Source: Planctomycetales bacterium
Lineage (GTDB): Bacteria; Planctomycetota; Planctomycetia; Isosphaerales; Isosphaeraceae
NCBI GenBank assembly: GCA_027449865.1
Contig: DAIDKV010000133.1
Location: 1-37,009, forward strand
Direction of reading: 5' to 3'
Length of the DNA: 37,009 bases
Part shown: piece after piece, positions 27,620 through 36,900 of the stretch
Layout of the letters: each line of letters starts with the position of its first letter
Numbering within the stretch: the first letter of the stretch is position 1
The notes under the pieces: model-generated
Told to the model about the DNA's origin: nothing
The model's input: the letters and a program-made list of their open reading frames with translations, nothing else
Database searches by the model: none
Translations under genes and position numbers: made by a program

Positions 27620-28282
27620 TCATCGCGCGTATTCGAGGCGGATGACGGTCATGGCCTCGGGAAGATTGTCACGAGTCACCTCGAGCGAGGAGGTTCTGTC
27701 GCGGATCACTGGGACGTCCGGGATCGTCTCCAGGAATCGCTCGATCGGCTGGATATTGAGGTCTATCTTCGGCGTCTTGTAATGCATCGGAATCACGATC
27801 CGGGGGCGGATCGCGGCGAGAAGGCTGGGTATCGACGAAAAATCTAACGTGGGCGGCCCGCCGGCCGGCACGAGCAAAACGTCGGCACCTCGGATCGGTT
27901 CGAGTTCGTCAGTGGTCAGGTCGTGGCCGAGGTCGCCGAGGAAGGCGAGGTGCAGGCCCTCCGATCGAAGGTGGACCATGGCGACCTCGTCGCCAGCGAG
28001 TCGTTCGGGAGTCTCATAGACCATCACCGCACCGATCTCGACGTCCTGAAACGTTGTTCCGTCAGGGCCGATCTCGAGAGCCCGGATTGTTTCGAACGGC
28101 GGGACGATCTGCCCGACGTGGCTGTGATATCGATCGTTCTCATGGCTGACAATCACGAGATCCGCCGGCTCGGCGATGGGCTCGTAACCACCGCAGTCGG
28201 GCGATCGGTAGGGGTCGAGGATCATCCGAACATGGTTCGTCTCGATCAGGAAGGCGGCGTGTCCGTACCATGTGATCTGCAT
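27620..28282 (-). CDS. metallo-beta-lactamase-fold protein with atypical metal motif
   Basis: 220 residues from the ATG at 28282 (MQITWYGHAAFLIETNHVRM), preceded by gagg. The fold signals are TWYGHAAFLIET, MILDPYRSPD, LVIVSHENDRYHSHV, LAFLGDLGH and IVIPMHYKT. Members of this Lactamase_B_3/UPF0173-like group normally have HxHxDH at the first metal site. Here it reads SHENDRYHSH, which keeps the first His but loses the second His/Asp pattern unless the loop is shifted. The distal His residues in GDLGH and PMHYK are present. The substrate is unknown. Its start lies about 84 bp from the divergent GT-C-like gene (135 bp if the later start of that gene is used). Confidence 0.8.
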   Translation of the reverse strand: MQITWYGHAAFLIETNHVRMILDPYRSPDCGGYEPIAEPADLVIVSHENDRYHSHVGQIVPPFETIRALEIGPDGTTFQDVEIGAVMVYETPERLAGDEVAMVHLRSEGLHLAFLGDLGHDLTTDELEPIRGADVLLVPAGGPPTLDFSSIPSLLAAIRPRIVIPMHYKTPKIDLNIQPIERFLETIPDVPVIRDRTSSLEVTRDNLPEAMTVIRLEYAR

Positions 28283-28416
28283 CGTCCTCGGTGCTCCTCG
28301 CAAGGGCAGGTCGTCCGTCGATCTCGGAGAGTCGATCATAACGATCCCTCGGACGTTCTGTTAGCATGGCAGTCGGTCTGAGGCTGCCCCGACTCTTACC
28401 CTGGGAATCCGCGCTG

Positions 28417-29712
28417 ATGTCCTCGTCGACTCTTCCCGGCCCGCAGCCCCTCTGGAAGCGAGAGCTCAGGATCGACTGGCAACGGATGGATCGAGTAGCA
28501 AGGGAACGTCCCGAAGCCCTCCTCATCTGGCTCGGCGTGGCGCTTCGAGTCATCACGTATCTTTGGAATCGGGCCATGTGGCTCGACGAGCTCTCTCTCC
28601 GGGGCAATATCGTCGAAAAGCCGGTCCTCGACTTCTTCGAGCCGCTCTGGAACGACCAGCTTGCTCCTCTGGGTTTCCTGGTCGCCGAGCGGCTCATCGC
28701 GGCATTCGTCTCGACTCGCAACTACGCCTTGCGACTCATCCCGCTGGTGGCCGGGATCGCGTCGATCTTCGTCTTCTCGCAAATCGCCCGGCGGGTTCTG
28801 CCAAGGCGGCCGGCGCTTGTTGCGCTGGCCCTCTTCGCCCTCTCCGACGACCTGATCTACTACTCCAGCGAACTGAAGCCATACATGATCGACCTCGCCC
28901 TCGGGCTGGCCATCACGCTCGGAACAATCCGGGCGATTGGGGGCGAGCTTTCGAGACGACTCCTCACCTGGATGGCTGTGCTTCTCGCCATCGCTCCCTG
29001 GTTTTCATTCGCCTCGGCATTCGTGGTGGTCGGCTGCGGGCTGATGCTCGTCGTGGACGCCTCGCTCGCCCGGCGAGGCTGGATTGCCGGAATCTGGCTG
29101 GTCATGGGGCTCGGCTGGCTGGCCAATTTCACGATCGCCTACCAGGTTTCTCAGGCACTTCTGAGCCCCTATACCACGATGTATCGGTTCTGGGACTTCG
29201 CCTTTCTGCGTCTCAGCATTCCGATGTCAGTCGAGGATCTGTCGAAGACGGCCAATTTGCTGCTGGAGGTCTTCGTCAACCCGCTCAATCTTCTCTGCCC
29301 CGGTGGCGTCCGGTTGGGCGTCATCCTGCCGCTGACGCTCTTCCTCCTCGGTATACCGTCGCTCGCCCGCCGATCCTCTCGAGCCTTCCTTATCCTCGCC
29401 GGACCGATCGCGATGGCAATGGCCGCCTCCGTTGCGCGGCGATATCCGTTTCACGGACGACTCATTCTGGAGTTAATCCCGGCCTTCTTCCTGACGGTCG
29501 CCGCCGGAACCGAGGTCTTCGCGACGCGATTTCCGGGCGCAGGCGGCCTGGTCCATCGGACCGTTTTGATCGTCCTTATGACCTTCCCCGCCTGGGATGC
29601 CCTCTCCAACTGCACATCCCGACGCATGCGGCCTTTCCAGGTCCACGGCGACCTTCACGAGACAGTCTTCATCGACCGGGATCTGAGAAAGAAGCCCGGC
29701 GGACGTCCCTGA
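28417..29712 (+). CDS. integral membrane protein, GT-C/ArnT-like glycosyltransferase
   Basis: 431 residues from the ATG at 28417; an upstream in-frame ATG at 28366 would add 17. There are about ten predicted membrane helices, for example ALRLIPLVAGIASIFVFSQI, LVALALFALSDDLIYYSSEL, LTWMAVLLAIAPWFSFASAF, IWLVMGLGWLANFTIAYQVS and LGVILPLTLFLLGIP. Between the first two helices is RAMWLDELSLRGNI. The Asp-Glu in this first periplasmic loop, the ELKPYM segment after helix 3 and the overall topology fit GT-C enzymes of the PMT/ArnT/GT39 type, which use polyprenyl-linked sugars. I do not see enough to name donor or acceptor. A 456-codon shadow frame on the same strand is rejected. Confidence 0.75.
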   Translation: MSSSTLPGPQPLWKRELRIDWQRMDRVARERPEALLIWLGVALRVITYLWNRAMWLDELSLRGNIVEKPVLDFFEPLWNDQLAPLGFLVAERLIAAFVSTRNYALRLIPLVAGIASIFVFSQIARRVLPRRPALVALALFALSDDLIYYSSELKPYMIDLALGLAITLGTIRAIGGELSRRLLTWMAVLLAIAPWFSFASAFVVVGCGLMLVVDASLARRGWIAGIWLVMGLGWLANFTIAYQVSQALLSPYTTMYRFWDFAFLRLSIPMSVEDLSKTANLLLEVFVNPLNLLCPGGVRLGVILPLTLFLLGIPSLARRSSRAFLILAGPIAMAMAASVARRYPFHGRLILELIPAFFLTVAAGTEVFATRFPGAGGLVHRTVLIVLMTFPAWDALSNCTSRRMRPFQVHGDLHETVFIDRDLRKKPGGRP

Positions 29713-29748
29713 CTGGGCACGGACGCCCCCCCCTGTTTCGTAGGACGA

Positions 29749-30888
29749 TCAGAAGACCGGAAGATCCACTCGCTTCCCGCCGTTCATGGCCGATTCATGG
29801 GCGCACAGGCCGACCATCGTCCAGTTGGCCGAGGTTTCCGCGTCGGGCAGTGCCGGCCTCTCACCGCGTACCGCGCTCAGGAAAGCGTGGACGAGGTGCG
29901 GGTGTGACCCGCCGTGTCCACCACCCTGAGTGAAGGACAGATGCTGTTCGCCCTCATCCGAGCTATAAACTCCCTTGGTTGTGAACCGCTGGATCGGGCC
30001 GGGCAGTAGGTGGGCGTAGTCGGGAACCTTTACCCTTTGAGGAATCTCCGGCTCGGGGATCGGATGTGCCTCGGTACTCTTGGTGTGGATCACCGGTTCC
30101 TCGTTCTCGACCTGCTGCCATTCGAAGCTCTTCCTGCTTCCGTAAGCATCGAAGCTTTCACGATACTGGCGCGCGGTGTCGAAGAGGCTTCGCGTGACCT
30201 CGGCGACCACATCCGAATCCTTGATGGTGAATGTCGCCGTTTCAATCGCGAACGGACTTCCATAACGGCCGATCAGATCCTCACGAATTCGCCCCGAACC
30301 GTGGCAGACGACGCTCTGTGCATGCTTCCCGAGAATCGCAAGACATGGGCTAACGCAGTGGGTCGCGTACCACATCGGCGGAAGGCCAGGCCAGTAGTCA
30401 GGCCAGCCATCCATGTCTTGCTGATGGCTCCCACGAAGGAACTGCAACCGGCCCAGCTCGCCCTTCTCATGAAGTTCCTTCACGAATAGGTACTCGCGGC
30501 TATAAACAACAGTCTCCATCATCATGTAGACCTTGCCGCTGGCCCGCTGCGCCTCGACAATCTGGCGGCACTCGTCGATGCTTGTTCCCATGGGAACCGT
30601 ACAGGCGACGTGTTTGCCCGCCTTCAACGCTTCGACGGACATCCAGGCATGATCCGGGATGGGCGAGTTGATGTGTACGGCATCGATCTCAGGATCTTTC
30701 AGAAGCTCGCGATAGTCGGTATAGCGGACCCGGATTCCATACTGATCGCCGCACTGGTCCACACCTTGACGATCGCGCCGGCAAATTGCGTAAATCTCAG
30801 CGCCGGGATAGTTTTGGTAGATGGGGATAAACTCGGCCCCGAATCCCAGGCCGATGATTGCGACGCGGATCGGTTTGTCGGTAGCCAT
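29749..30888 (-). CDS. Gfo/Idh/MocA-family oxidoreductase
   Basis: NAD(P)-dependent dehydrogenase of the glucose-fructose oxidoreductase/inositol dehydrogenase family, 379 residues, no signal peptide. The Rossmann motif is VAIIGLGFGAEFIPIYQNYP (residues 8-27). The family signature comes as DAVHINSPIPDHAWMSVEAL and GKHVACTVPMGTSIDE, where the usual EKP is replaced by TVP, an important change because its Lys is normally catalytic. The C-terminal domain holds MWYATHCVSPCLAILG and the Gly/His-rich GGGHGGSHPHLVHAF. The gene is divergent from a second family member 112 bp away. Substrate unknown, probably a sugar or cyclitol. Confidence 0.88.
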   Translation of the reverse strand: MATDKPIRVAIIGLGFGAEFIPIYQNYPGAEIYAICRRDRQGVDQCGDQYGIRVRYTDYRELLKDPEIDAVHINSPIPDHAWMSVEALKAGKHVACTVPMGTSIDECRQIVEAQRASGKVYMMMETVVYSREYLFVKELHEKGELGRLQFLRGSHQQDMDGWPDYWPGLPPMWYATHCVSPCLAILGKHAQSVVCHGSGRIREDLIGRYGSPFAIETATFTIKDSDVVAEVTRSLFDTARQYRESFDAYGSRKSFEWQQVENEEPVIHTKSTEAHPIPEPEIPQRVKVPDYAHLLPGPIQRFTTKGVYSSDEGEQHLSFTQGGGHGGSHPHLVHAFLSAVRGERPALPDAETSANWTMVGLCAHESAMNGGKRVDLPVF

Positions 30889-31000
30889 CGCCGATATCCT
30901 CGAAATAGGCTGAAAACAGGAGGGCGGGGACTTGCGAATGCCCGTGCAAGATAGTACGACGGGAGCAACAAGGCAAGGACCTCGCGAGGAGAGATGTTCG
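30889..31000. promoter_or_regulatory. divergent promoter region of two oxidoreductases
   Basis: 112 bp separating the two Gfo/Idh/MocA genes. A clear aggagag Shine-Dalgarno lies 7 nt before the ATG at 31001. Both promoters must lie here, but I cannot choose specific hexamers. Joint control by one regulator would be economical; no operator palindrome is obvious. Confidence 0.4.
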
Positions 31001-32107
31001 ATGGCGACGAAGGTAGATCGACCGGTCCGCGTGGCGTTTATTGGTACGGGTGCTGTGACGGCCTATCATCACCTGCCCGGACTCCGACTCGATCCCCGCG
31101 CCGAACTGACGGCGATCTGCGACACCGATCCCGATCTGCTTGAGAAGCGACGACAGGAATGGAATGTCCCGTTCGCCTCGACAGACCCAGCGGAGGTCTG
31201 TCGGCGAGACGACGTCGACGCCGTTGTGATTTGCACGCCAAATGACACGCACCGACCAATCTCGGTAGAGGCCGCGCGATCAGGTAAGCATGTGATGTGC
31301 GAGAAGCCGCTGGGTCTCTCGGCAGCGGAGGTACGCGAGATGTATGAGGCAGCTCGCGAGGCCGGCGTCGTTCACATGACTGCGTTCACCTACCGGTTCG
31401 CTCCGTCGATGAGATACTTACGCCACTTGCTGAAGTCGGGTGCGCTGGGAACTCCGAGGCATTTCCGATCGCAAAGGTTTCTCGACTGGCCGGAAACGAG
31501 CTGGGGCTGGCGTCAATACAAGGCTCGAGCCGGCGCCGGCGACCTCTTTGACATGACGATCCACAGGATCGACTTCGCCATGGATCTGCTCGGACCGATC
31601 GCCCGTGTGTGCGGAGCGGTCGCACGGTTCGCGCCGAGAGACCGGACTCCTGACGGCCGCGCCTGCCCCCCCTCGGAAGTCGATGATTGGTCGTGTCTGA
31701 TCGGCGAGTTCGCCAGTGGGGCCACTGGAGTCTGGGAAGGAACAACTCTTGCCAAGGGGTACCACCGCGAGGGCTTTGGCCACGAGTGGGCCGAGATCAA
31801 TGGCTCAGAGGGATCGGCCGTCTACCGCCTTCATGAGCCCAACACGATTCTCCTCGGCAAGACCGGGCACGACCTCGCACCGGTCGACGTACCAGCCGAG
31901 TTCCTCAAGCCCGCCGATAGCCCTCGTAACCCAGCCGAGGGAGCACCAGCGACCGTCTTCCGATACGACCTCATGTGGGAATTCATCTCGGCGATTTTCG
32001 AGAATCGTCCCGCCGTCCCGAGCTTCCTGGACGGGCTCAACGCTCAGATTGTCGCGGACTCCGTACTCGAATCTCATGCCCATCGTCATTGGGTGGAGAT
32101 CAAGTGA
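31001..32107 (+). CDS. Gfo/Idh/MocA-family oxidoreductase
   Basis: 368 residues from the ATG at 31001 (7 nt after aggagag). The Rossmann motif is VAFIGTGAVTAYHHLPGLRL, followed by AICDTDPDLL. The family segment DAVVICTPNDTHRPISVEAA is followed by GKHVMCEKPLGLSAAEVREM with the classical EKP. The C-terminal domain has FDMTIHRIDFAMDLLG, where the catalytic-type Asp/His pair sits. Likely a sugar or inositol dehydrogenase; substrate unknown. Unlike its divergent neighbour it keeps the EKP lysine. Its 3' end overlaps that of the kynureninase-like gene by 8 nt, tail to tail. Confidence 0.9.
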   Translation: MATKVDRPVRVAFIGTGAVTAYHHLPGLRLDPRAELTAICDTDPDLLEKRRQEWNVPFASTDPAEVCRRDDVDAVVICTPNDTHRPISVEAARSGKHVMCEKPLGLSAAEVREMYEAAREAGVVHMTAFTYRFAPSMRYLRHLLKSGALGTPRHFRSQRFLDWPETSWGWRQYKARAGAGDLFDMTIHRIDFAMDLLGPIARVCGAVARFAPRDRTPDGRACPPSEVDDWSCLIGEFASGATGVWEGTTLAKGYHREGFGHEWAEINGSEGSAVYRLHEPNTILLGKTGHDLAPVDVPAEFLKPADSPRNPAEGAPATVFRYDLMWEFISAIFENRPAVPSFLDGLNAQIVADSVLESHAHRHWVEIK

Positions 32108-33308
32108 CGGTCGATCGCAGAGTCATGAAAGCCTTCCAGCTCCCGGTCGAAAGAATCTCTCCGATCACGGCGACGGCTTCGTCTAGCTCGCGATCGCTCG
32201 TATAAAAATGCGGCGAGAGCCGAATCCCGGCGCCAGGACGGTAGTCGCAAAGGATATCGAGTGCCTTAAGTCGGCGCGAGACTTCGTAGCCATTCTCGAT
32301 GTCAATCGCCACGGTGCCTCCCCGTTCGTTGGGATCGCGGGGGGTCGTGCATGGATAACCAGCTTGGTCGGCGAGCTCGAGCAGCCGGCCGGTCTGACGG
32401 AGCGATTTCGCCCGGATCGCGTCGATGCCCGCCTTCAAGACGATCTCGAGGCCGGGTCGGGCGGCATGGAGAGCCGGGATGCTCGGTGTACCGACCAGCA
32501 TCCTCCAGGCATCATCCCGGCGAGAGAGACGGTCTTCGAAGTCAAACGGAGCCTGGTGCGAGACCCAGCCCGTGATCCTCGGTTCGAGCCGGCGGATGAG
32601 GTCCGGCTCGACCCAGAGAAACGCCGCGCCCGGGCCTCCGCAGAGCCACTTCAAACATCCTCCGATATAGAAGTCGACGCACAGCTCGCGTACGTTCACC
32701 GGAATCGTCCCGACCGCCTGATAGCCGTCGACAACGATGAGCGCTCCGACCGCACGGGCCCGAGCCGCGATACTCGCAATGTCATGGATATACGCCGATT
32801 TGAATAGGATATGCGAAACGAAGACCGCGGAGGTCCGTTCGTCGACGGCCTCGACAATCCGCTGCGTTTCGACCCGAATCCCGTCATCGGTCGGGACAAC
32901 GACGACCTCGATACCCTCTCTCCGCTTCTGATCGAGCAAATAGAGGATTGACGGAAAATGCATCGCATCCGTGACGATCCTCCTCCGCCCGTCTGGAAAA
33001 TCGAGCGCGCTCAGGACGATCGCATGCGCCATTGTCACGTTCGGCTGGAAGACGACCTCGCCACGACGGGCACCGATCAACGGAGCGGTGAGGTCGCCGA
33101 GGTCCGCTGCCAGCGTCCACCAACCCTCTTCCCAGGCACGCACACCACGCGTTGCCCAGGTCTCGTAATATTCTTTCAGGGAGTCGCTGGCCGCACGCGG
33201 GACAGCGCCGAGCGAGTTGCTAATCAGATAATTCGTCCGTCCGAGGATCGGGAATTCGCCCCGGAATTCAAGAAGCGGATCGATCTGGTCTCGATCGGCG
33301 GATTCCAT
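32100..33308 (-). CDS. class-V aminotransferase-fold PLP enzyme, kynureninase-like
   Basis: 402 residues from the ATG at 33308; two earlier in-frame starts would add doubtful sequence. The N-terminal LGRTNYLISNSLGAVPRAAS is followed by ETWATRGVRAWEEGWW. VFVSHILFKSAYIHDIASIA and ALIVVDGYQAVGTIPVN provide the PLP-binding Asp. The Schiff-base lysine is in FYIGGCLKWLCGGPGAAFLW. This layout is that of kynureninase and relatives in the class-V family. Kynureninase cleaves kynurenine to anthranilate and alanine, but no other kynurenine-pathway gene is near, so I keep the call general. It overlaps the oxidoreductase gene tail to tail by 8 nt. Confidence 0.85.
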   Translation of the reverse strand: MESADRDQIDPLLEFRGEFPILGRTNYLISNSLGAVPRAASDSLKEYYETWATRGVRAWEEGWWTLAADLGDLTAPLIGARRGEVVFQPNVTMAHAIVLSALDFPDGRRRIVTDAMHFPSILYLLDQKRREGIEVVVVPTDDGIRVETQRIVEAVDERTSAVFVSHILFKSAYIHDIASIAARARAVGALIVVDGYQAVGTIPVNVRELCVDFYIGGCLKWLCGGPGAAFLWVEPDLIRRLEPRITGWVSHQAPFDFEDRLSRRDDAWRMLVGTPSIPALHAARPGLEIVLKAGIDAIRAKSLRQTGRLLELADQAGYPCTTPRDPNERGGTVAIDIENGYEVSRRLKALDILCDYRPGAGIRLSPHFYTSDRELDEAVAVIGEILSTGSWKAFMTLRSTVT

Positions 33309-33503
33309 GGCCCAAAACCCCCTGAAGTCGTCATGAGAGGTCTGAATCCCGAACATCGTAAAACAAGGAAGAGGCACCTGGAAGACCGGGACAGCCGCCT
33401 CTTGCAGGAACAATCTCTCAGGACGATGATTGCGGTGTGGACTCTGGGTGTCGCGGGTCTCAGGTTCGTCGAATCGTCGTTCAACGATCGAGAGCGATCC
33501 ACC

Positions 33504-34421
33504 ATGCAAAAGGCGAGTTTGAGTATCGTCCTGGCCGCGACCTGGCTCGCGTCCACGGCCGTCGCTGATGGGCAGGAAGGAGGGCCAGGAAAGCGATCCG
33601 TCGACGAGCAGGCCCTGCACTCGCTCGGGCAGCGATATGCGGACGCCTACAAGGCCGGCAAGGCCGAAAGTCTCGCGTCCCTCTTCACGGAGGACGCCGA
33701 GATGATCGACGAGAACGGCGATCGCATCCGAGGCCGCCAGGCGATCCAGGAGGTCTTCTCCGCCATTTTCCGTCGACGGCCCGGCGCGAGCCTGACCATC
33801 ACTCCGAACTCCCTTCGCTTCCTGACTCCGGACGTGGCTCTGGAGGAGGGGATAACGATCGTGAAGGTCGGGAAGGAATCACCCTCCACCCGCCGATACA
33901 CCGTTCTTTACGTCAAGCAAGGAGACCAGTGGAGGTACTCGAGTGCTCGCGAGGAGCGTGATCCAAGCGTCGCGCACCAGCATCTCGAGGAACTGGCCTG
34001 GCTGGTCGGCGATTGGAACGATGAGAGTCCCGACTCGGTCGTTCAGATCCATTGCCAGTGGTCGCCTGACGGGCATTTCCTGCTCCGCGACTTCACGGTT
34101 CGAGTACGAGGCAAACCCGTCATGACGGTGAACGAGCGAATCGGATGGGACGCCCAGTCGCGTCAAATTCGGTCGTGGGTCTTCGATTCCGAGGGCGGCC
34201 ACGGCTCCGGCCTCTGGAGCCGGGCTGGCGACCGATGGGTGATCAAGTCGATGGGCATCCTGCCGGATGGCCGGCTTGCCAGCGCAACCCACGCCCTCTC
34301 GAAAATCGACGCGCATTCCGCCCGATGGACCTCGGTCGAGCGGACGGTCGGCGAACACGTCGTCCCCGATCGCGCCGAGTATCTGATGGTCCGCAGACCC
34401 CCACAGCCCGGAACGCCCTGA
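33504..34421 (+). CDS. secreted SnoaL-like/DUF4440 protein
   Basis: 305 residues from the ATG at 33504. The longer open frame upstream (from 32958) lies antisense to the kynureninase-like gene and is not used. A signal peptide (MQKASLSIVLAATWLASTAV, ADG) is followed by a SnoaL-like/SgcJ-type cone fold at about 40-150 (LHSLGQRYADAYKAGKAESL, LFTEDAEMIDENGDRIRGR). A second domain from about 155 (LAWLVGDWNDESPDSVVQIH and IRSWVFDSEGGHGSGLWSRA) resembles DUF1579/lipocalin-like sheets. Function unknown; such proteins often bind small ligands in the periplasm. It precedes the Gly-rich TPR gene by 25 nt, probably in one transcript. Confidence 0.85.
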   Translation: MQKASLSIVLAATWLASTAVADGQEGGPGKRSVDEQALHSLGQRYADAYKAGKAESLASLFTEDAEMIDENGDRIRGRQAIQEVFSAIFRRRPGASLTITPNSLRFLTPDVALEEGITIVKVGKESPSTRRYTVLYVKQGDQWRYSSAREERDPSVAHQHLEELAWLVGDWNDESPDSVVQIHCQWSPDGHFLLRDFTVRVRGKPVMTVNERIGWDAQSRQIRSWVFDSEGGHGSGLWSRAGDRWVIKSMGILPDGRLASATHALSKIDAHSARWTSVERTVGEHVVPDRAEYLMVRRPPQPGTP

Positions 34422-34446
34422 AATCCCGACCCACGGAGCACCTTCC

Positions 34447-36087
34447 ATGTCGATCCGCGCTGTCGGTCTTTTTCTCATAGCCTTTCTCGCCATCCCAGTC
34501 GCTCCAGCTTCCGCTCGCCACGGCGGGGGACATGGTGGATTCGGCGGTGGAGGCGCCCATTTCGGCGGCGGAGGCGCCCATTTCGGCGGCGGAGGCGGTC
34601 GTTTTGAGGGCGGATTCGGAGGCTATCACCCGATGGGCACCTATCATCCTTCGGCACCAGCCTTCAACCGAACTCCATCCTTCAGCATGCCCAGGTCGTT
34701 CGAATCGCCTCGGTTCGAGGCCGGTGGGATGCGTCCAGAGGCCTTCAACGCCCGGGAATTCAGCCGCCAGCCTGGGTTCGAGCGTGCCCCGATGGCCCGC
34801 CCGGAATTCGGTCCGAGGGCCGGGGGCTTCGATCGAATCCCCGTACGAAACGAGAATGTCAACGTCAACCGATTCGAGAATCGGCCGGCTTTCGGCTACC
34901 AAAACCGATACCTCAACTATCATCGCGACTGGATTCACGGGTACTGGAACGGGCATTATCCAGGCGGATGGGGCTGGCGCGGAGGGTATGGTTACCCCGG
35001 GTACGGCTACTGGGGCGGCTACAACAGCGGCCTCGGTTATGGAGGATTCGGCTGGGGACTTGGCAGTGGCCTAGGGCTCGGTCTGGGCCTCGGCGCGGGC
35101 TACGGGCTCAGTTCCTGGCTGTTCGGCCCGATGCTCTATAACTGGGGCTATTCAAGCTACGCCAACCCCTATTTCGGTGGGACGACGGTCATTCAGCAAC
35201 CCATCGTTTACGATTACTCGCAACCGATCGATGCCAGCGCCTCTGTCCCGGACGAAGTCCCGACGAACCAGGCCATGGCGACGTTCGAGCAGGCCCGCGT
35301 CCTCTTCCAGCAGGGGGATTACGGCGGGGCACTCAACCTCGACGAACAGGCGCTGGCAACGCTTGCGAACGATCCTACCTTGCACGAGTTCCGCGCACTG
35401 GCCCTTTTCGCGCTTGGCCGCTACGATGAGGCTGCCGCCGCACTCTACGCTGTCCTGGCGGTCGGACCCGGCTGGGACTGGTCCACACTGATTCGTCTCT
35501 ATGGCGACCCCGAGGCTTACACCCAGCAACTTCGAGCTCTTGAAGCCTACGTGACCCAGAACCGGCAATCCGCGCCGGCACGATTCGTCCTGGCCTATCA
35601 TTACCTGACCGAGGGCCATGCCGAGGCCGCCGCCGACCAGTATCGCGAGGTCGTCCGGCTTCGACCCAGCGATCGGCTCTCCGCACAACTCCTGCGGCAA
35701 TTACAGCCGCCCGAATCCCAACCCGGTGGAACGCCGACAGCCGCGACCACCCCCGTCGGGACTGCCGCTCCGGAAACGAACAGACAGCCCGAATCCACTA
35801 CCTCCGGAAACCTGACCGGCACCTGGACCGTTCAGCCCGCTCCCGATACGCAGATCACAGTCATTTTCCCGGATCCAGGCCACTTTACCTGGCGGGTCTC
35901 TCGCCAAGGCCATGTCCAGGAGTTCCAGGGCGCTGCGAGCTTCGCCAATGGCATTCTGACACTTGCGCAGGACCAGGCCAACGCGATGGTCGGCGATCTC
36001 ACCTGGAAGGACGCCGACCATTTCAAGTTCACGGTTCTGGGCGGAGGTCCAGAAGATCCCGGATTGGTCTTCACGCGCGGAAGATGA
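34447..36087 (+). CDS. secreted glycine-rich TPR protein
   Basis: 546 residues. A signal peptide (MSIRAVGLFLIAFLAIPVAP, ASARHG) is followed by a Gly/His-rich low-complexity region with a tandem AHFGGGG repeat. A Pro/Arg/Phe-rich stretch follows. Next is a Gly/Tyr/Trp-rich region (GYPGYGYWGGYNSGLGYGGF) reaching about residue 230. TPR-like helices follow at about 275-415 (ATFEQARVLFQQGDYGGALN, LHEFRALALFALGRYDEAAA and PARFVLAYHYLTEGHAEAAA). After a Thr/Pro linker comes a beta-rich C-terminal domain (GNLTGTWTVQPAPDTQITVI). Such architecture is common in planctomycetes, with unknown role, probably surface or periplasmic. It follows the SnoaL-like gene by 25 nt. Confidence 0.85.
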   Translation: MSIRAVGLFLIAFLAIPVAPASARHGGGHGGFGGGGAHFGGGGAHFGGGGGRFEGGFGGYHPMGTYHPSAPAFNRTPSFSMPRSFESPRFEAGGMRPEAFNAREFSRQPGFERAPMARPEFGPRAGGFDRIPVRNENVNVNRFENRPAFGYQNRYLNYHRDWIHGYWNGHYPGGWGWRGGYGYPGYGYWGGYNSGLGYGGFGWGLGSGLGLGLGLGAGYGLSSWLFGPMLYNWGYSSYANPYFGGTTVIQQPIVYDYSQPIDASASVPDEVPTNQAMATFEQARVLFQQGDYGGALNLDEQALATLANDPTLHEFRALALFALGRYDEAAAALYAVLAVGPGWDWSTLIRLYGDPEAYTQQLRALEAYVTQNRQSAPARFVLAYHYLTEGHAEAAADQYREVVRLRPSDRLSAQLLRQLQPPESQPGGTPTAATTPVGTAAPETNRQPESTTSGNLTGTWTVQPAPDTQITVIFPDPGHFTWRVSRQGHVQEFQGAASFANGILTLAQDQANAMVGDLTWKDADHFKFTVLGGGPEDPGLVFTRGR

Positions 36088-36900
36088 GTAGACCGATGGA
36101 TTCCGGCCGCATTTCTGATTATAATCCTGATTCCGCGAGAACGGACCAGCGGAACGAGCGGCTTCAAGAATTGGCGTTTCCGCAAAATGCCGTCCCACGA
36201 AAAAACCCATCCTTTTACCACACTCGCCTCGGCATGACGTTGAGGATGGTGACGGAATCTGGATGGTCTTGCTTAGGTGCTTCACACGAAACACTCAGGA
36301 CAACCACAACAGAACCGGAGAAAGTCTCCGAAACGTGGGGAGAACCGAACTTTCGATGAACGGTCGATCTATCGAGCTCGAACTGGAATCGAGCTGGGAC
36401 TTGAGTTGACTCACTCTCGCTAGTGGAAAGGCGCGTCCGCTACCAGGAATTCGAATCTCGCGTGCAACGTTCGGTGGGGAACGTTTCAGGCAGAATCCAT
36501 CCACTTCCATCGAGCCGGGAATGTGCCTGCGAGGACTTCAATCTCAGCCTGAACGTATCCCGTACGATCATTCACGCCCGGTTCGACGCGAGCGAGAGGG
36601 GCACATTTATCCCCATTCGCTCGCGATTGCAATCATCGAAAATCGCGGCTGGGACGACTGCTGAAAGAAGATCTGGCAGGCCTCGAGGCCCGACGTCGTG
36701 GGCCGTGTTCGATCGTCGAGAATCGTTCGATCCAGAGAACACCTGATCCGGAGGCGATCGGGAAATCAAACCGTTGCGACCGAGGTCGATCGCACGATAG
36801 TCCCCCGTTTTCACCGTCCTCGGCGCGCTCGATGGTTACCACGATTTCCCGGCCCGAGCAACCTGGGCCCTAGGAGGCTGTCCGAGTATCTCGATCCGCG
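36088..36900. other. about 0.8 kb without a convincing gene
   Basis: Several short frames exist on both strands, but none has family similarity, a Shine-Dalgarno and proper composition together. I looked for tRNA (a ttcgaat occurs at 36449, without pairing arms) and for terminators. A palindrome ggcctcgaggcc lies at about 36676. Near the right end, ggaggctgtccgag (36873-36886) resembles the ends of some insertion sequences, but no partner is visible in the window. Confidence 0.4.

Noticed and set aside
28563-29933. 456-codon plus-strand frame over the GT-C-like gene
   Set aside because: Shifted frame of a membrane protein with convincing helices; the product is Arg/Pro-rich without domains.
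32958-33503. N-terminal extension of the SnoaL-like gene
   Set aside because: Overlaps the kynureninase-like gene antisense; the ATG at 33504 starts a good signal peptide.
36410-36490. tRNA-like ttcgaat string
   Set aside because: No acceptor, D or anticodon arms can be paired around it.
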